Origin: Sanderia malayensis
Lineage: Eukaryota > Cnidaria > Scyphozoa > Semaeostomeae > Pelagiidae
NCBI GenBank assembly: GCA_013076295.1
Contig: RQOL01000466.1
Coordinates: forward strand, 4,011,080-4,075,079
Length of the DNA stretch: 64,000 bases
Direction of reading: 5' to 3'
The translations under genes were made by a program, and so were the position numbers. Of this stretch, positions 20,231-32,835 are shown piece after piece; position 1 is the stretch's first letter, and each line of letters begins with the position of its first letter. The notes under the pieces were generated by a model that was not told where the DNA came from, did not search any database, and saw only the letters and a program-made list of their open reading frames with translations.

Positions 20231-21113
20231 GGGAATAATTCATCTATATGTCGAGAGATGTAATCTATTTACCTTCCTTGATGATGCATAGATTGGGTCA
20301 CAGCTGCTGAGGGATTGCTGTATTTCTTGTAGTACCAAGACACTTTTTGTATGTCACACTTAATCACTGGATGCTCTGTTAATATTTATAAACAGAGCCT
20401 TTATCAAAACTGCAATGGAATAAAATTAAATAAAAAACAAACAAGCTGTTCATAAAAAATGATAAGAGCAAATAAAACACTGAGAAATGCACATTTACAA
20501 CACTAATTTTAAACTTACTGTAATAAATACTGAAAACCTACCAAACAATTAACGCTACTACTTACTACCAAACAAAACAAATTTATTATAAGATAAAAAC
20601 TCTTATTATCACATATAAAATTTTGATAACCTTTCTAGAAAAATGGTCAGCTGCATTGTGTCAGTTGTTTTCGATGCTTACAAGCTTCTTGCAACTTTCT
20701 GACTACTAATATCAGGATTTTATACACAGCAGTAATGGCATAAATATTCATAATTAATTATTAAATTTACCTCTATTCACTCAATTCATGGACTAAATCG
20801 ATTATCAAAGCAACATTCTGTGAAATTCAAGTAGAGATATCAAATGTATTTTATATTAGGATTGTAAGACTGTACCATTTTCCATTCAGACATTTACGTC
20901 CATGTTTGTGATATTGACCTGGAAATCTTCGCTCAAATCGTATTACAAATAAAGGATTTGCATTGTTGTAGTAACTGGCGTATGTATTATTGTACGGATG
21001 GGTTGTTGTTGTTGTATGAGAATGAAAAAGCATACTTTACAGTTCAATGTACTTCACGTATGACCACACAGGGTATCCAGTACGAGTGGATAAGCCAGTA
21101 CATTCTTGTCAAT

Positions 21114-22287
21114 TCAATTCTCCTCCATCGGTTCTTCCTTGTTTATTCTACAAAGATATAATCACAACAAACGATTTATAATCCGCATTTCATAACTTTA
21201 GTATAAACATTTCTAGCACTTATATAATAAATTTGTTTGATTCTCAATCCAGTTTCGGTAATTTTTTGCCAACTATTGTTCAAATATACCAATTACAATT
21301 TCACGCTTACCGAGAAAATCCAAACAATACCTTGTATAAACAACAGCAATTATGCCAAAATAAACCAATTAAACTAACGTGTTAAATACGAAACTTGCTT
21401 TTGTAAAGTATACTTAATAAATACAGTGCTGTTGGGTGTAAAATCATAAAAGTTGTGCCTTCGTACAATAATAACATCAATGCCAAAGTGCCTATCATGA
21501 TCAAGCATTAATCAACATACCTTGCGTTGCCTTGCACAATTCCTTGCATTGATAGAGATGCCAAAGCATTGACCGTTTCGGCTTCTTCCTTCTCTAATCT
21601 TTCGGCATCTTTTTGTGACTTGCCTATCTGCGTTGCTGGTCGTTTTATTCCAGACCAAAATTTACCTGCACGAAACAAAATCGGATCGTCATATTTTGTC
21701 AATAGATAAGCAAAACACTTTGATGGATTTGAAACGATTTCTCTCCCGAACCATTATAACAGATCATATAACAGGAATTTAAAAGAATCGATAATATATT
21801 GGTCAATAAATTAGTTGAGATCACAAATTCAGAATGAGCCCTACCTTGTATCTCCACCACCCTTTCAATGGACTTCAAAGCATTGGAATTCGGTCTTTTG
21901 TTCAAACTTTCTTCGGGTAAAGCTGGTATCTGAAACATCACGAAAAAAAGCGTTTAATAACAATCAATTCCAAAAAACTTCAAATCAGACAAAACAAATT
22001 ATGTTGTGAAAATGTAAAACAACAACAACATGACATACCTCTTCCCCAAGCAATGCTCTTGTGCATCCTTCTGCTGCATCGCATAGTGATGGTAAACTAT
22101 ACCTGGACAGGAATGAAAATAAAAATTCCAGCTTCAATTATGATTATTCTGATTTAAAAATCAGCTGGGATAAAAAAGAATGCATTGTTTATTCCGAACG
22201 AAGTGCGTATTGCTTACCCTCCTTCTAGGGACAGCATAATTCGCCCATTAGCAAGAGCCATCAACTTTTTCGTCATGTAAGAGTAAC
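21114..22287 (-). CDS. HDAC4: Class IIa HDAC, last five exons only (copy 1, truncated by gap)
   Basis: The 3' end of the deacetylase gene whose complete version is at 36301-51939. Exons: 22218-22287 ([16 protein letters not shown] part), 22039-22102, 21845-21929, 21521-21665 and 21114-21147. They carry the active-site GGY, the C-terminal [13 protein letters not shown] block and the end KEEPMEEN. The translation equals copy 2 as far as I checked; one synonymous change lies near 21610. The gene is cut at the 100-N gap before the next upstream exon, so this is a fragment created by the assembly or by the duplication. Confidence 0.9.
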
Positions 22288-22402
22288 CTGAAAAACACAT
22301 CGAAGTATAAAATAACTTTTTTCTTCAATGCAAACATGAAAACTAGAAAACAAAGGGAAGGAACTTATTAAGAATGTCTTCGGCGAAATGGCTCAGTCAA
22401 TG

Positions 22403-22516
22403 CAATGTCGTCCTGTGCTTAGCTGACCAGCTCAATACATCATTACTTAGAAGAGGTGACCTATCCTAAATTGATCTGGGGTACTCTAAATATGGTCGTC
22501 TTCACGGTAGAGCATG
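22403..22516. other. 114-bp insertion specific to copy 1
   Basis: Copy 2 reads straight from CAGTCAATG to GTAGTGCAGC at 37590-37600, whereas copy 1 has 114 extra bases here, in an HDAC intron. No inverted ends or target duplication beyond a shared ATG are visible, so the mechanism is unclear. Confidence 0.85.
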
Positions 22517-22587
22517 GTAGTGCAGCTTGGATATTCATTGCAATGAATGAGCTACACTACTTTAACACTGATTTTTTTAACATGAAG

Positions 22588-22687
22588 NNNNNNNNNNNNN
22601 NNNNNNNNNNNNNNNNNNNNNNNNNNNNNNNNNNNNNNNNNNNNNNNNNNNNNNNNNNNNNNNNNNNNNNNNNNNNNNNNNNNNNNN
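22588..22687. other. Assembly gap of exactly 100 N
   Basis: A run of 100 undetermined bases, a length commonly used as a placeholder for a gap of unknown size. It separates the two copies of the duplicated locus, so the true distance between them, and even their adjacency, is not established. Confidence 0.99.
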
Positions 22688-22714
22688 CGTGCGAGTTTCA
22701 ACTATACGAACTGA

Positions 22715-22813
22715 CTACTGAATAGTCTTCGTCTTCTTCGCTATCCTCAGGAAGACTTCGTCCTTCGTTGTCAGAGGAATTTGTTTTGAGCTACTATTTT
22801 CGCAATCCGACAT
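22715..22813 (-). CDS. Possible acidic first exon, frame broken, beside the gap
   Basis: On the minus strand an ATG at 22813 opens MSDCENSSSKQIPL and stops after 32 codons. The +1 frame of the same stretch reads SDNEGRSLPEDSEEDEDYS and then reaches a possible donor (GTAGTC), a texture typical of an acidic nuclear-protein N terminus. A single missing or extra base would join the two. It resembles first exons of acidic proteins such as the CFDP1/BCNT family, but I cannot confirm that. The region abuts the gap and is seen only once. Confidence 0.25.
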   Translation of the reverse strand: MSDCENSSSKQIPLTTKDEVFLRIAKKTKTIQ

Positions 22814-23252
22814 GACATTTTGAAAAGATTTTAGCCAGACACTGTTTCAACACAGGCCGGGCAGCTCTTGTTCAGAGAACAATAGTTGAAGAACAATAGC
22901 TCGGTTCATTCTGACGTCACACTGAATCAAAGTCTTGAAAGTTTTATTTTTTTCAAAATTTGTTAACATTTCTGTTTTAATTGAAAGCAACGAGAATTGA
23001 CTCATAATGTGAGGAAAATATAGCGCAGACCTGGCTGTGTTTGAGCTTGGAAAAAATATATTTAAACTCGTCAGAAAACACTCAAAATAGGTTCATAGTG
23101 ATACTCAGATCTTTTTCTCTCCATCTCCGTAAAAAAATCGTTATCTCATTTCAGGCTGCATAAGCCCTTTAATTTAATATTACTTTCTTCACTTTCTGGA
23201 TAATACAGTGAAATAAAAGCCATCTGTCGCGAGTCACCTCAAGGTTCCTTTG

Positions 23253-23774
23253 ATTAAACAAACCGAAGTTTGGCAAACAAATAGTGGAAACCTGCTAATT
23301 AGGGCCTTCTCATCATTTTGAGACAACTTTCCGCTTTCTGGGACACTTGCTTCAAAAGTTGGTCCCGAGGGAGTTGCTGCAACAGGTGAATTACTTTATG
23401 TAGCTACATGAAGTGGGTACTGAAAAATTCAAATTTTGAAATAGACTGAAAAATGACTCACAAGGAGTCGAATTATACTAAATAGGTCCTATTGATGACT
23501 TTGAGACAATTCCCAGCTCTCTAGGAGCAATGGTTCAAAAGTTGGTCCCGATGGCTGGCTGCAAAAGTGAATTACTTTATGTATACTCCATGAACGTTCA
23601 AATTGCCAAAATGACATTTTGAAATAGACCGAAATTTGGCAAACAAATAGTCGAAACCTACTAATTAGGGCCTTCTGACCATTTTGAGACAAGTTTCAGC
23701 TCTCTAGGACAGTTGGTTCAAAAGTTGGTCCCGACGGCTGGCTGCAACAAGTGAATTACTTTATGTATACTGAG
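23253..23774. repeat. Three tandem copies of a ~183-bp unit (copy 2)
   Basis: Same repeat as at 340-860, with the same three units in the same order. The flanks 22914-23252 and 23774-23987 hold no feature I recognise. Confidence 0.85.
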
Positions 23775-23987
23775 ACGTGATTCTACCAATAGTGTCTGTT
23801 AAGGGTTTTCAATTCGGGGAGGGGGATCCGTGAAAGAGCCCCAAGAGGTCAATTAAAGGGGATTGTTCTATCTTTACTATGGGGGCCATGTTGGAGACAA
23901 CGAGGGTAAATTCCCTCGCAGTGACAATGTTGACAAATGCGCATGATGCTGATGCCATGTTGTGACAAACATGGGATCTGGTGGTCG

Positions 23988-23995
23988 ACCTCGAG
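23988..23995. other. Empty insertion site of the fold-back element
   Basis: GGTCG-ACCTCGAG-TCGAAACG, uninterrupted. It corresponds exactly to the duplicated target around 1074-1081 and 8812-8819. It shows that the element was inserted in copy 1 rather than lost from copy 2 by imprecise excision. Confidence 0.95.
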
Positions 23996-24338
23996 TCGAA
24001 ACGTGATGATAAACTGAAGGAAATGAAAATAGGGGACTTCTAAGAAACAGGAAGTGGAAAGCAGTTGGAGAAAGTTCATTCAGTCAGCAAGCGAAGCGCG
24101 CAGGCAGGACTCTTCCAAATAATCATCCACTCCATTATTTGGGTCAGCGAGGAAGGAGCCCATCGGTCCAGCTATCCCCGCCATTATCGATCGCTTGGTT
24201 GGATTACGAAAGAAAGGTTTAACCAATATATTGGGCCTGAGGCAGTGGAGTAAGCAGTTGCAAAACTTGGTTGCTCGACTTTCGTCGATGCGGAGGAAGA
24301 AATCTTAGTTTAAAATATAGGCCTAAACGACAGCAAGG

Positions 24339-27093
24339 ATGCAACGTGGTAACTCGTTAATGAGCAAATTGGGAGGAAAAACACAACTGCATGGTATGCT
24401 ATTATTTTGTTTGAAATTTGATATATACACCGTTATAATTTATATTTTTGGCCTAATTTTTAGTTTAAAATGTTTCGCGTGGGCGGACGCGAACACAGTC
24501 CTCTAAATTGATAATTTATATCCAGAACGAATTGAGCTTGAAATCTAGATAATGTCCTTAGTTGATACTGTCATGTTTGCTCTTATTTGGTTGATTTGAT
24601 TGTTATTTTTATTCGTCTTGATTTGGTGCAATTTCTTGCATATCGGGTTACTGGTTTCAACGTAGGTACAACGCATGTTTGTTTGTTATTTACCGATTAA
24701 TCCTTTACTTTTGTTGAATGAAAAACGGGTTTATTTTGAGGTCACTGAACCCAACCCAATATTAGTGCATTCTGTTAGCGGCTCTGCTGTTTGAAGGACT
24801 AGGTTTGAGTGAAGGATAGAAAAAGTATTTGCTCATTAATGTCATTTTATATAACAGATCATGTCGCTTTTATTCTCTAATATTTCCGTGCTCAACAGAT
24901 GAACGTGGCAATAGACAGTGGATTCACTCTGAAAGAGCTCTTACTGCTGGTTTTGCTGTATACCAAGCAAGGGTATGCCATATCCCCCTACCCCCCCCCC
25001 CCTATCAACAATATTTATCTGTTCTCTACTTGGTATGCCTTTTATTAAAACATGCACAGTGTACTATCAAAATACAACTTTCTTTACTTTTTATTGCAGC
25101 TTCTGGGGTTTACTGAGGTTAGTGAAGCAAGGGGCACAGAACCAGTAAGGGAAGCATTAAAAAAGATCCAGGTATCTTTCAATATATTTTTCTTCCAGTT
25201 AGCCAATCTATGGTCATATTTGGTAATCTTGATTAAGCTTGTACTTACCTAGCTAATATTGTGCACTTTGATGTATTCAGGCATCCAATTTATTGTCCAA
25301 ATCCTTTAGTGAATATTTTCACACATTTGCTGTACAACATGTGCATATTTTCTAGTTTGCAAATGAACTGAAAAGGAGTGAAGCTGGAAGAAAAGGCAGT
25401 AAATTGCAAAAGATCGAATTTCATGTGTCTGTTGATGCAGTCAGGCTCATTGATGCCAAGTCCAAGGTCTTTATCAGAAAACATGGTTTATGTTTATGAA
25501 AATATTTTAATATTATTGTTGCTTTTTTCACTATTTAATGAAAATATCTCTGCCACTGACAGGCTCTTATCACTCAAAAACCCCTTCACAGAATATCATA
25601 CTGTGCAGATGACCATATCAACAAGAAAGTGTTTGCCTTTATTGCCAAAGAAGATTCAAATGCTCACAATTGCTATGCCCTCTTCACAGAAAGAGATGTG
25701 AGTGTTGTGAGATTTTATTAAACAAACATTTTTTATTTTGTTTTATTTTGTTTTACCTGAAGTTTCAATGACATTTTGCATTATTTTATTCATGCCACAG
25801 GCTGCAGAGCTAACAGTGACAGTTGGGCAAGCTTTTGAATTGGCGTACAAACGATATCTTAACAAGGGAAAGCCGATGCCAAAAAATGATAACAACGAGC
25901 TGGTCCAACTGAAGCAGCAAATGGCTCTCGTCAATGCTGAGAACATGAAACTGAAGCAACAGTTGCAAGGACAAGATGAACAACCAGTACAGAATTCATT
26001 TTCAACAGCAGAAGACAACAACAAATTTTCCCAACCCGGGCAGCAAACAACAGCTCAAGGAGAAGAACAGCCTTCATTGCTTGTTGACTTTGGTGCTCCT
26101 ACTGGCAATCCACAAGCTCAACAAGATGGAAACTTTGACCCTTTTGACAACTATCTCTCCAAGATGGCCATATCAAGGGATTTTACTTCCGCAAGCACGC
26201 CTGATCAAGTGGCAGACAGGGCCCCATTTCAAAGCCCTCTTCAAAGGAATCCAACTGATAATCCATTCAACCCAGTAACCAATCAGGCAGAAGAACAGCA
26301 ATCCCATAATCCATTTGGTTCATTTTTTGATACAAGTGCTGCCCCCATTGCAAATAATGGCAATCACAATGTAGGTATCATTTGCTACCTTGGTAATTGT
26401 TAAACTTCATATAATTATGTATATGAATCTCTCTTCATATGCGCAACACATGTGTTTCGCTAGTCCTCATCACTTAAACACTTACAACAACAGCAACATA
26501 ATAATGATTATCAGATATATCTTTCATTACTGTGTCAAGTAACAAGACTCAATAAACTTTTTTGATACGCTAATTGAATTTACAGGATCAAAATTTTGCT
26601 GCAAACCCAGCAACATATCCTGCGCCAATTTCCAAAGGTATTGTGCAGCAAGTTCTTCCACCTCCTCCCACAAAGCAAAGTATAAAAGCAGCAAATGCAT
26701 CTAAAGTCAAAGGAGTGAATAGTCCAGTGGTGGAAAATAATTCTGGTGTGTTTCAAAGCTTGACTATTCAAATTGAATCTAGATAATTTAAATCTGTCTT
26801 TGTTAGGTATGTTATAAATATGATTATTTCTTGTTTTTATCAGGTACAATGCCAAATGCTGGCAACAATGGTTTTTCAAATGACCCTTTTAATCCACAAA
26901 TGACAAGACAGGGAAGTGATAACTCCATGGAGGTATGTTGCATATTACAAGGACTTAATAATTACAGAAGATATATATTTATCTGGATATATCTTTGTAT
27001 TTAGTTTGATTTTTCTTTTTTCTTTTCCAGGCAAGCCTTGCTCGTGGCTTGCAGTTTGATTCCTATGCATTGGGAGACTTGACATTTCCATGA
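24339..27093 (+). CDS. GULP1: Engulfment adaptor GULP1/CED-6 (copy 2)
   Basis: Same nine-exon gene as in copy 1, without the upstream insertion. Exons: 24339-24393, 24899-24972, 25100-25171, 25356-25466, 25563-25697, 25801-26370, 26586-26745, 26844-26932 and 27031-27093. I saw no change in the coding exons. The C tract in the intron after exon 2 is two bases longer than in copy 1. The product has an N-terminal PTB domain, a short coiled coil and a flexible Gln/Pro/Asn-rich tail with NPF and DPF endocytic motifs. It ends GDLTFP, where GULP1 has its short conserved C-terminal block. Confidence 0.9.
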
Positions 27094-27241
27094 AAGAGCA
27101 ACGGTAAACAGTAAATCTGCAATTTGTAAGAATTAATTGAATGCTTCTTACACTCAGATAAATGTATTCAAGTCCTTGTAAGAATTTTAATTTGCAGCTA
27201 ACTTTTTATAACAGATATATAAAGCATTTATTTCACAGATT

Positions 27242-27841
27242 TTATGATTCATATAGTTTGGGTAGTTTTAGTCCAACTCTTGCTGCACTGTCTTCAGTGG
27301 ACCTTTCACCTTTACCTCTGTAAAGTGTTTCCAGTTCCTAAACAAATACAAGCAATTTTAATTAGGTAAGCAGGCGTTTGTTGACAACTGAAAGTACATG
27401 TTTGTGATTCTACGTATTTGAACTGATTAATTTACCTTTCCCTTATTGAGAGCTTGTAAGTAGCAAATGTATGCATTTGCTGTAAAAAGAATATTCTGGG
27501 TTTCTTTTTCGTTTTCAGAATTTTTCAAAACTTCCAGCTCGCTCGATATTTCGTTATATGCGTGCAAATTCTTCCATTGCACCTGTTTCAAGATATTCCC
27601 ATTAGAAAAAAATGCTGTGGTTTTGTTATATATTTAAATCTGATTTTTAGCTTTAGGTTGGAGATATTAAATAGGTACCTCCAATAAGCCTAGATTATCA
27701 AATCAAGTAAAGTACATAATCAAAAAGTCGATGTTTCAGATAAATGTTAACCTCATTTTTTGATCCAGCTTCTTTTGAGATAAGTCGCAGCTCCTTGATG
27801 ACGTTTCTCAATGTTGCCAAAACTTTGCCCCTTGATGCCAT
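27242..27841 (-). CDS. FMC1: Mitochondrial ATP synthase assembly factor FMC1 (copy 2)
   Basis: FMC1 helps the F1 assembly chaperones build complex V in the mitochondrial matrix. Three exons join in phase 0: 27752-27841, 27436-27582 and 27242-27337, giving 110 residues (the human protein is about 113). Hallmarks seen are TLRNVIKELRLIS near the N terminus, ANAYICYLQAL in the middle, and RGKGERSTEDSAARVGLKLP at the C terminus, all matching the family. The length and the C-terminal block make the call firm although the protein is small. It is convergent with GULP1 and intact here, unlike copy 1. Confidence 0.88.
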
Positions 27842-28123
27842 TCTATTTGCCCCCAAACCCCAATACCATATTTCATGCACAGAATTGGTGGGGCAGGAAG
27901 GAAGTAATGATTTTCCACGCTTTTAGGCCAATTATCCAAATTCACCAAGCAGTCAACAAAGGTGGGCTGAAGATGACGACATGCGTGAAAGTTTGACCGT
28001 ATGATGTGCTATGTGACAGTATATTTTTTCCACAGGTCTCGCGAAATCCCCGTGTACTTTGCGTATCTCTCGCTTTGACGTTGATATTTGCGTATTGCCT
28101 CGCGTGTCACTCGGGTTACAGGG

Positions 28124-28221
28124 AGGCTTATTTATTTTTGTCTTTTTGGATGAGGCTTATTACATTTTGTATTCTCAGGGTAGGGCTTATTTGAGGGGGC
28201 AATTTGAGGATTTACGGTGAT
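28124..28221. mobile_element. MITE fragment with TTTACGGT end (copy 2)
   Basis: Same degenerate fragment as at 12944-13041. It is present in both copies, so it predates the split between them. Confidence 0.5.
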
Positions 28222-29377
28222 GGGGCCTGGTAACGAGTCCATCAAACATTGGCGATTTTTGACGTCACTCCAGTTTATTCACCAAGCAAGAGCAAGACGG
28301 GCTGAACGGAGGGCAGCGAAGAAAAAACGAGCAAGATGAAGAAGGCAACAAAGAATGGAAGATTTCAAATGGAATTAAAGGTAATCAAGTTGATATCTAG
28401 CTTCAATCTTACTTATCTTGGGTGTTAGTAAGTGGTTTCTTATGTTTTTATGAGAATTTCAGTATTTCTGGGCTGTAATTTGACAAGAAAATGGAACCAA
28501 GTGATCGCTTTGTGGAATTTGTTTGCTTTGGGCCTAGAAATCGGACACCAGTTATTTTCGCTTCTTCTTCGATGAAATTTGCACTTTTGTTTATCCAATT
28601 CAGCTATTAGCAAGACGTATGTTCTGTATTCATAGCCAATTCAACAATAATTTTAAAAAATATATCTTTCAAGCTCTTGAATGTTGGTCTTTGTAACATG
28701 TTATTTTCGTTCAACGATTCTTCAAATCTTTTAGTAAGCAAGTGTGCACAACCTTTGTAATCGTGCAGAGCTATTTTTCATATTTTTGCTTCAGGAAAGT
28801 TCTTGTTATATCTGATACGATATCTAATTTACGTTATCTTTCATTATTTTGTCCCGTAGGCAAGGCAGCGTATTGTGATATTTCACGAAGATAAGTTTGA
28901 AGAATAAAGATATTGCTACGCAAGTTTTTCTCATGTTCAATTTATTGTTATATTCGTTTTTCTACTCTTGTTGAATTTATTCTTATTAAAACTTAGGGAT
29001 TGTGTTCTTTCTTTGTGTTGGGGTTAGGCATAGGCTAATTTAACAAGAATAAAGAGTACAATAATTAACTTGTTAAATATATATAGGATTTTGTAAGGAT
29101 TCTGCAATTTAATTTTAGGATAATTTCGTAAATAATAATATAATGTAATGACGTAGTTAGCAAAATAGATAGGTTTAGAGGGGAATGGGGTAGGGTAGTA
29201 GGGGAGGTTTCAACTGGGGGTAGGGACCATGGAAGATATAGGGGCCTGTGATGGCCCTTATATTTTCCATGGAAAATAGTCGTAGGGGAACCCTGACCCT
29301 ACGGCTGCTGGTTTGTTCCGGACGCTCTGTTTCGTAAAAGGTGGGAGGAAGTTAAATACTAAAAATACGCCCACCTT

Positions 29378-29530
29378 AGCTGCCGTTGCCAAACCAGGCC
29401 CCGGTGGAGTGTTGCTGGAGTACTTTGTGCCAGATGGTCTTCATGGGACTGGTGGCTGATTCCCTGGGACCCTTTGCTGACAGGTCTTTCCTGTTGCAGA
29501 CTCCATTCCAACTGGTCAGAGAAATATCTA
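29378..29530 (+). pseudogene. Degenerate inverted copy of a nearby exon (copy 2)
   Basis: Same degenerate exon-like stretch as in copy 1, resembling the complement of 30801-30976. It differs from copy 1 by single-base changes (TTTGTGCC against TTTGGGCC) and an extra C. Confidence 0.65.
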
Positions 29531-29987
29531 GTCTATAATGCAACTCAATCACATATCTTATCACAATCTATACCCAAGTTCATTTGTCCGAGACAATACA
29601 TAACAAAGAATGGCTATGAGAACAATCAACAAGACCATAAAATACAGCTTTTGAAATCAGAAAATGCAACCTGTTAGCATAAAGGCCAAACTTTCCTAAA
29701 CAATTATCTTTCCGAGAGTATTAAGCATTGCCCCCCGTAGGCCATAGCGTCACTGCATTTACTGCACCCCCCAGGCCGTATCATCATTATCTGATCAGAC
29801 GACTGCCGAACAACACAATACAAGAGCATGCACCACTAAATTTTGGCCCCTTTTTGAAAAGAACTAAATGGAAGTAAATATTCGCCGATAAAAATTCACG
29901 TCAAAAAAATGAAAATCCTTGTGCAAATAAATACCAAAAAGCTATGAAACCTTCTAAAAACCTACCGAGAACTAACTAACTTTATAG

Positions 29988-30260
29988 CTCGTAGCTAAAC
30001 ATTAACACTTCGTATAATCTATGCAATACGTCACTGCTTGCAAACGAAGGTTCCCAGAGGCCAGCTGCAACTAATAAGCTCGTAGCTAAATAATAACACT
30101 TCGTATTAATGCTATGACATATGCAATACGTCACTGCTTGTAAACGAAGGTTCCCAGAGGCTAGCTGTAACTAATAAGCTCGTAGCTAAATAATAACACT
30201 GCATATTAATGCTTCAGTCTATGCAAAATGTCATTGCCTGATAACAAAGCTTCAAAGGGG
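29988..30260. repeat. Three tandem units of ~91-100 bp (copy 2)
   Basis: Same array as at 14800-15070, with small indels relative to copy 1, such as an extra ATA in the second unit. Confidence 0.8.
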
Positions 30261-30531
30261 CCATGAAAAATGACTGAACAAAAAGTAAAAAAAAACTATT
30301 AATTACAAAAAAAGATAAAACAAGAGAAATACCCTTACTTCTTTTATTTTACCTTGACTCTACAAAAGTGTCACTATTTTCTATTGACTGCTAACTAACA
30401 ATAAAAAAACAATGTTCTACCTAACAATGAAATGCTCTAGCTATGTAATCAAATAAGTGCACAAAGAAATTCATTTGAATCAGTGAATACTAATTTAGTT
30501 AGATAACCAGGATCAGGGATCCGATACATAC

Positions 30532-30976
30532 TCTTGCGTAAATGAGGTCCAAACAGCCCGATATCAAATTCAGCGACCCAGGCTTCAACTACGATGACGC
30601 GTACAATGCTTAATACATCTCCTAGTTTTGGATGCTAACAGATAACAAATATCCTTCCTTCTCGAACTGTATCCACAGAAATGTTGAAATGTAAACAGAC
30701 ATCTCAAGCATTTTAGCCCTGGTCCTTAAAATTTTTGGAACTTGGATATTCATGTGATAAGCGTGAAAGAGTAGCAAAATAGACAAAACATTTCTCTCAC
30801 CATTAGAATGGAGATCACAACCAAAAAACGTGTCAACAAAATGAACCAAAGAATCAGCATAGCCAGTCCCATGAAGACCATATGGCACAAGATACTCCAG
30901 CAACACTCCACCAGGACCAGGTCTCTTGGCAACAGCAGATGAGGTGAACGTATCCTTTTTCTTTACATCACCAACG
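30532..30976 (-). CDS. Two exons of an unidentified minus-strand gene (copy 2)
   Basis: Copy 2 of the two exons described for copy 1, at 30801-30976 and 30532-30621, with identical translation. The intron between them has a one-base difference. No further exon was secured between 30976 and the IGBP1 start at 32836. The stretch 31100-32800 contains a frame with GNMAPPFWLIISSHFAS that I could not connect. Confidence 0.55.
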
Positions 30977-32835
30977 CTACAATAAATTACAAAGAAATTA
31001 AAATTACAATTCAAAATTGATTTAGAATAATCAACAATATCACAAGCATGAGAGGCGCGAAGAATTTCCCCCATTTCAAAAAGTAAATTTTTAAAGGATC
31101 AGGTATCGCAGACCATTTCTCAAATAAGTGTTTAATTCTTCAGAATGGCATATCCTGCAAATCTCCCGTTACTTAAACCATTCCTTGGATGGTCCCGGGA
31201 AACTAAATGACTGCTAATGGCTACCAAATGACTATTTCTTCTCCCTTGGGATTAAACTGCCCACAAAAATACCTATTTTCCCCTCGTGCTTGTAAAATTG
31301 TTGATAATTAAAACATAAGAGAGCAAACTAAGTATTAATTACAAAATAATAGTACAAAAAAGATGATAACAATAAATGTCTTATCCTTAGTTCTTGTCTT
31401 GTGATTTTTACCATGTCTTCATTCAGTTTCTGGTCTTCTTTACCACTCTGTAATTGACTTTGAATATATTTTGATAATCTAAACAAAAAGAGATGTGTAA
31501 AAAATCTTGCTTTGAATGTGTGCAAAGATAACATAAAGGAGCATAGCATGGAACATAAAGGTGACAATTATCTCATATGAGTACTTAGTTAAATATAATA
31601 TAAACTCACCAATGGTCAATAAATCATGCTGCAGGTTGAATTCTTCATTTCGCAAAGTGAAACCGCCTTGTCTTTTGTCTTAGGCCTCAAATGGATCCAG
31701 CCAAATGTACATCATGGGTTTTGTGAAAATTTCACCTTGCAATTTGGACACATGTATATCTACACATAAACGCTTAAATACCATTTCAAAACTAAGGAAG
31801 CAGAGAAGGGCTTTTCAAGTTTAAAATGAATTATTCAAAATCTAATAGCTCACCACAAAGCAATGGCAAACAGCCAAGAAAGGAGAAGCAAAATGGGATG
31901 AGATGATGAGCCAAAAAGGAGGTGCCATATTTCCAAAGGATTGGATATCAACAGTCAAAATTAGGTGAGAGGGCATGCCGCATAGCGCATGCGTATATTG
32001 AAAGCTCCCACATGCAATGGATAAGGATATTTCTTGAATGATTTCAGTGTTAATCAGGAATTGTCGCACTTTCGACTTAAATAATATTTGTATTGTATTC
32101 AGATATGTTGAAGGTCGAAATGGCTTTAGAAGTATCACTTTGTTTGCAAAAGTGATCAGTGAATTTTATATTCGGTGTAAAGATAAAAAATTAAATTCAT
32201 AAAAGAAAAGGAAAAAATATCTCAGGTAAAATCAGAGGGAAGAAAAAATTTCGCTAATACAGCGAAACCCTCTCTCCCCAATACGGGTCAGTGCTTCCCC
32301 GTGTAAGACTGCTACTTAGCCCCCAATTTCCGCATTTTGCCACAGCACTCTCCCCACCCCAATTCCCAAATGCATGAGAAGTGCCCTGTCTCCCAAGTCA
32401 AAAATGCCGAAAATACCTCAGTAGCATTTAACACCTAGGCCCAGCGACCGCCGGCGGAAAGAATGGTGACGTCTGGTCAAGTACAGATGTGAAATTCGTA
32501 ATGAAATAGACGTGGGAAAGCGTTGCATTGAGCATGCGTATTACCCGAATCATATCGACCAGAAATTAAAACACAAAAATTGTAAATAAATATATACTCA
32601 CATTATCACTGCATCTTGGAGATCTTCCATATTTATCCTTTATGAAATATTTCTAAAAGAATGAAATCTAGTTTAGTTGTATATTTTGAGGGAATACTAA
32701 AAGTGCATGAAACATATTCATACCTACCAATAACTATCTCTTCTCCCTTGAGGTTAAACTTCCCACGAAAATGCCCGGTCACGAACGACTTGGCGGAGAG
32801 AGGCAGTTACACGAAAGAGAGGTCGAGAAAACAAA

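Larger units (their letters stand above)
1..22587. repeat. Copy 1 of a ~15-kb duplicated locus
   Basis: This block matches 22914-37663 base for base over long stretches, including introns and intergenic DNA, with scattered one-base indels and substitutions. Position 1 aligns with 22914 and 22587 with 37663. It carries the 183-bp repeat, GULP1, FMC1, two exons of an unidentified gene, IGBP1 and the last five exons of the HDAC gene. Differences from copy 2 include the 7.73-kb element at 1082-8811, a 114-bp insertion at 22403-22516 and a stop codon in FMC1. It ends abruptly at a 100-N gap inside a gene, as expected for a haplotig or an unresolved tandem copy. Confidence 0.95.
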
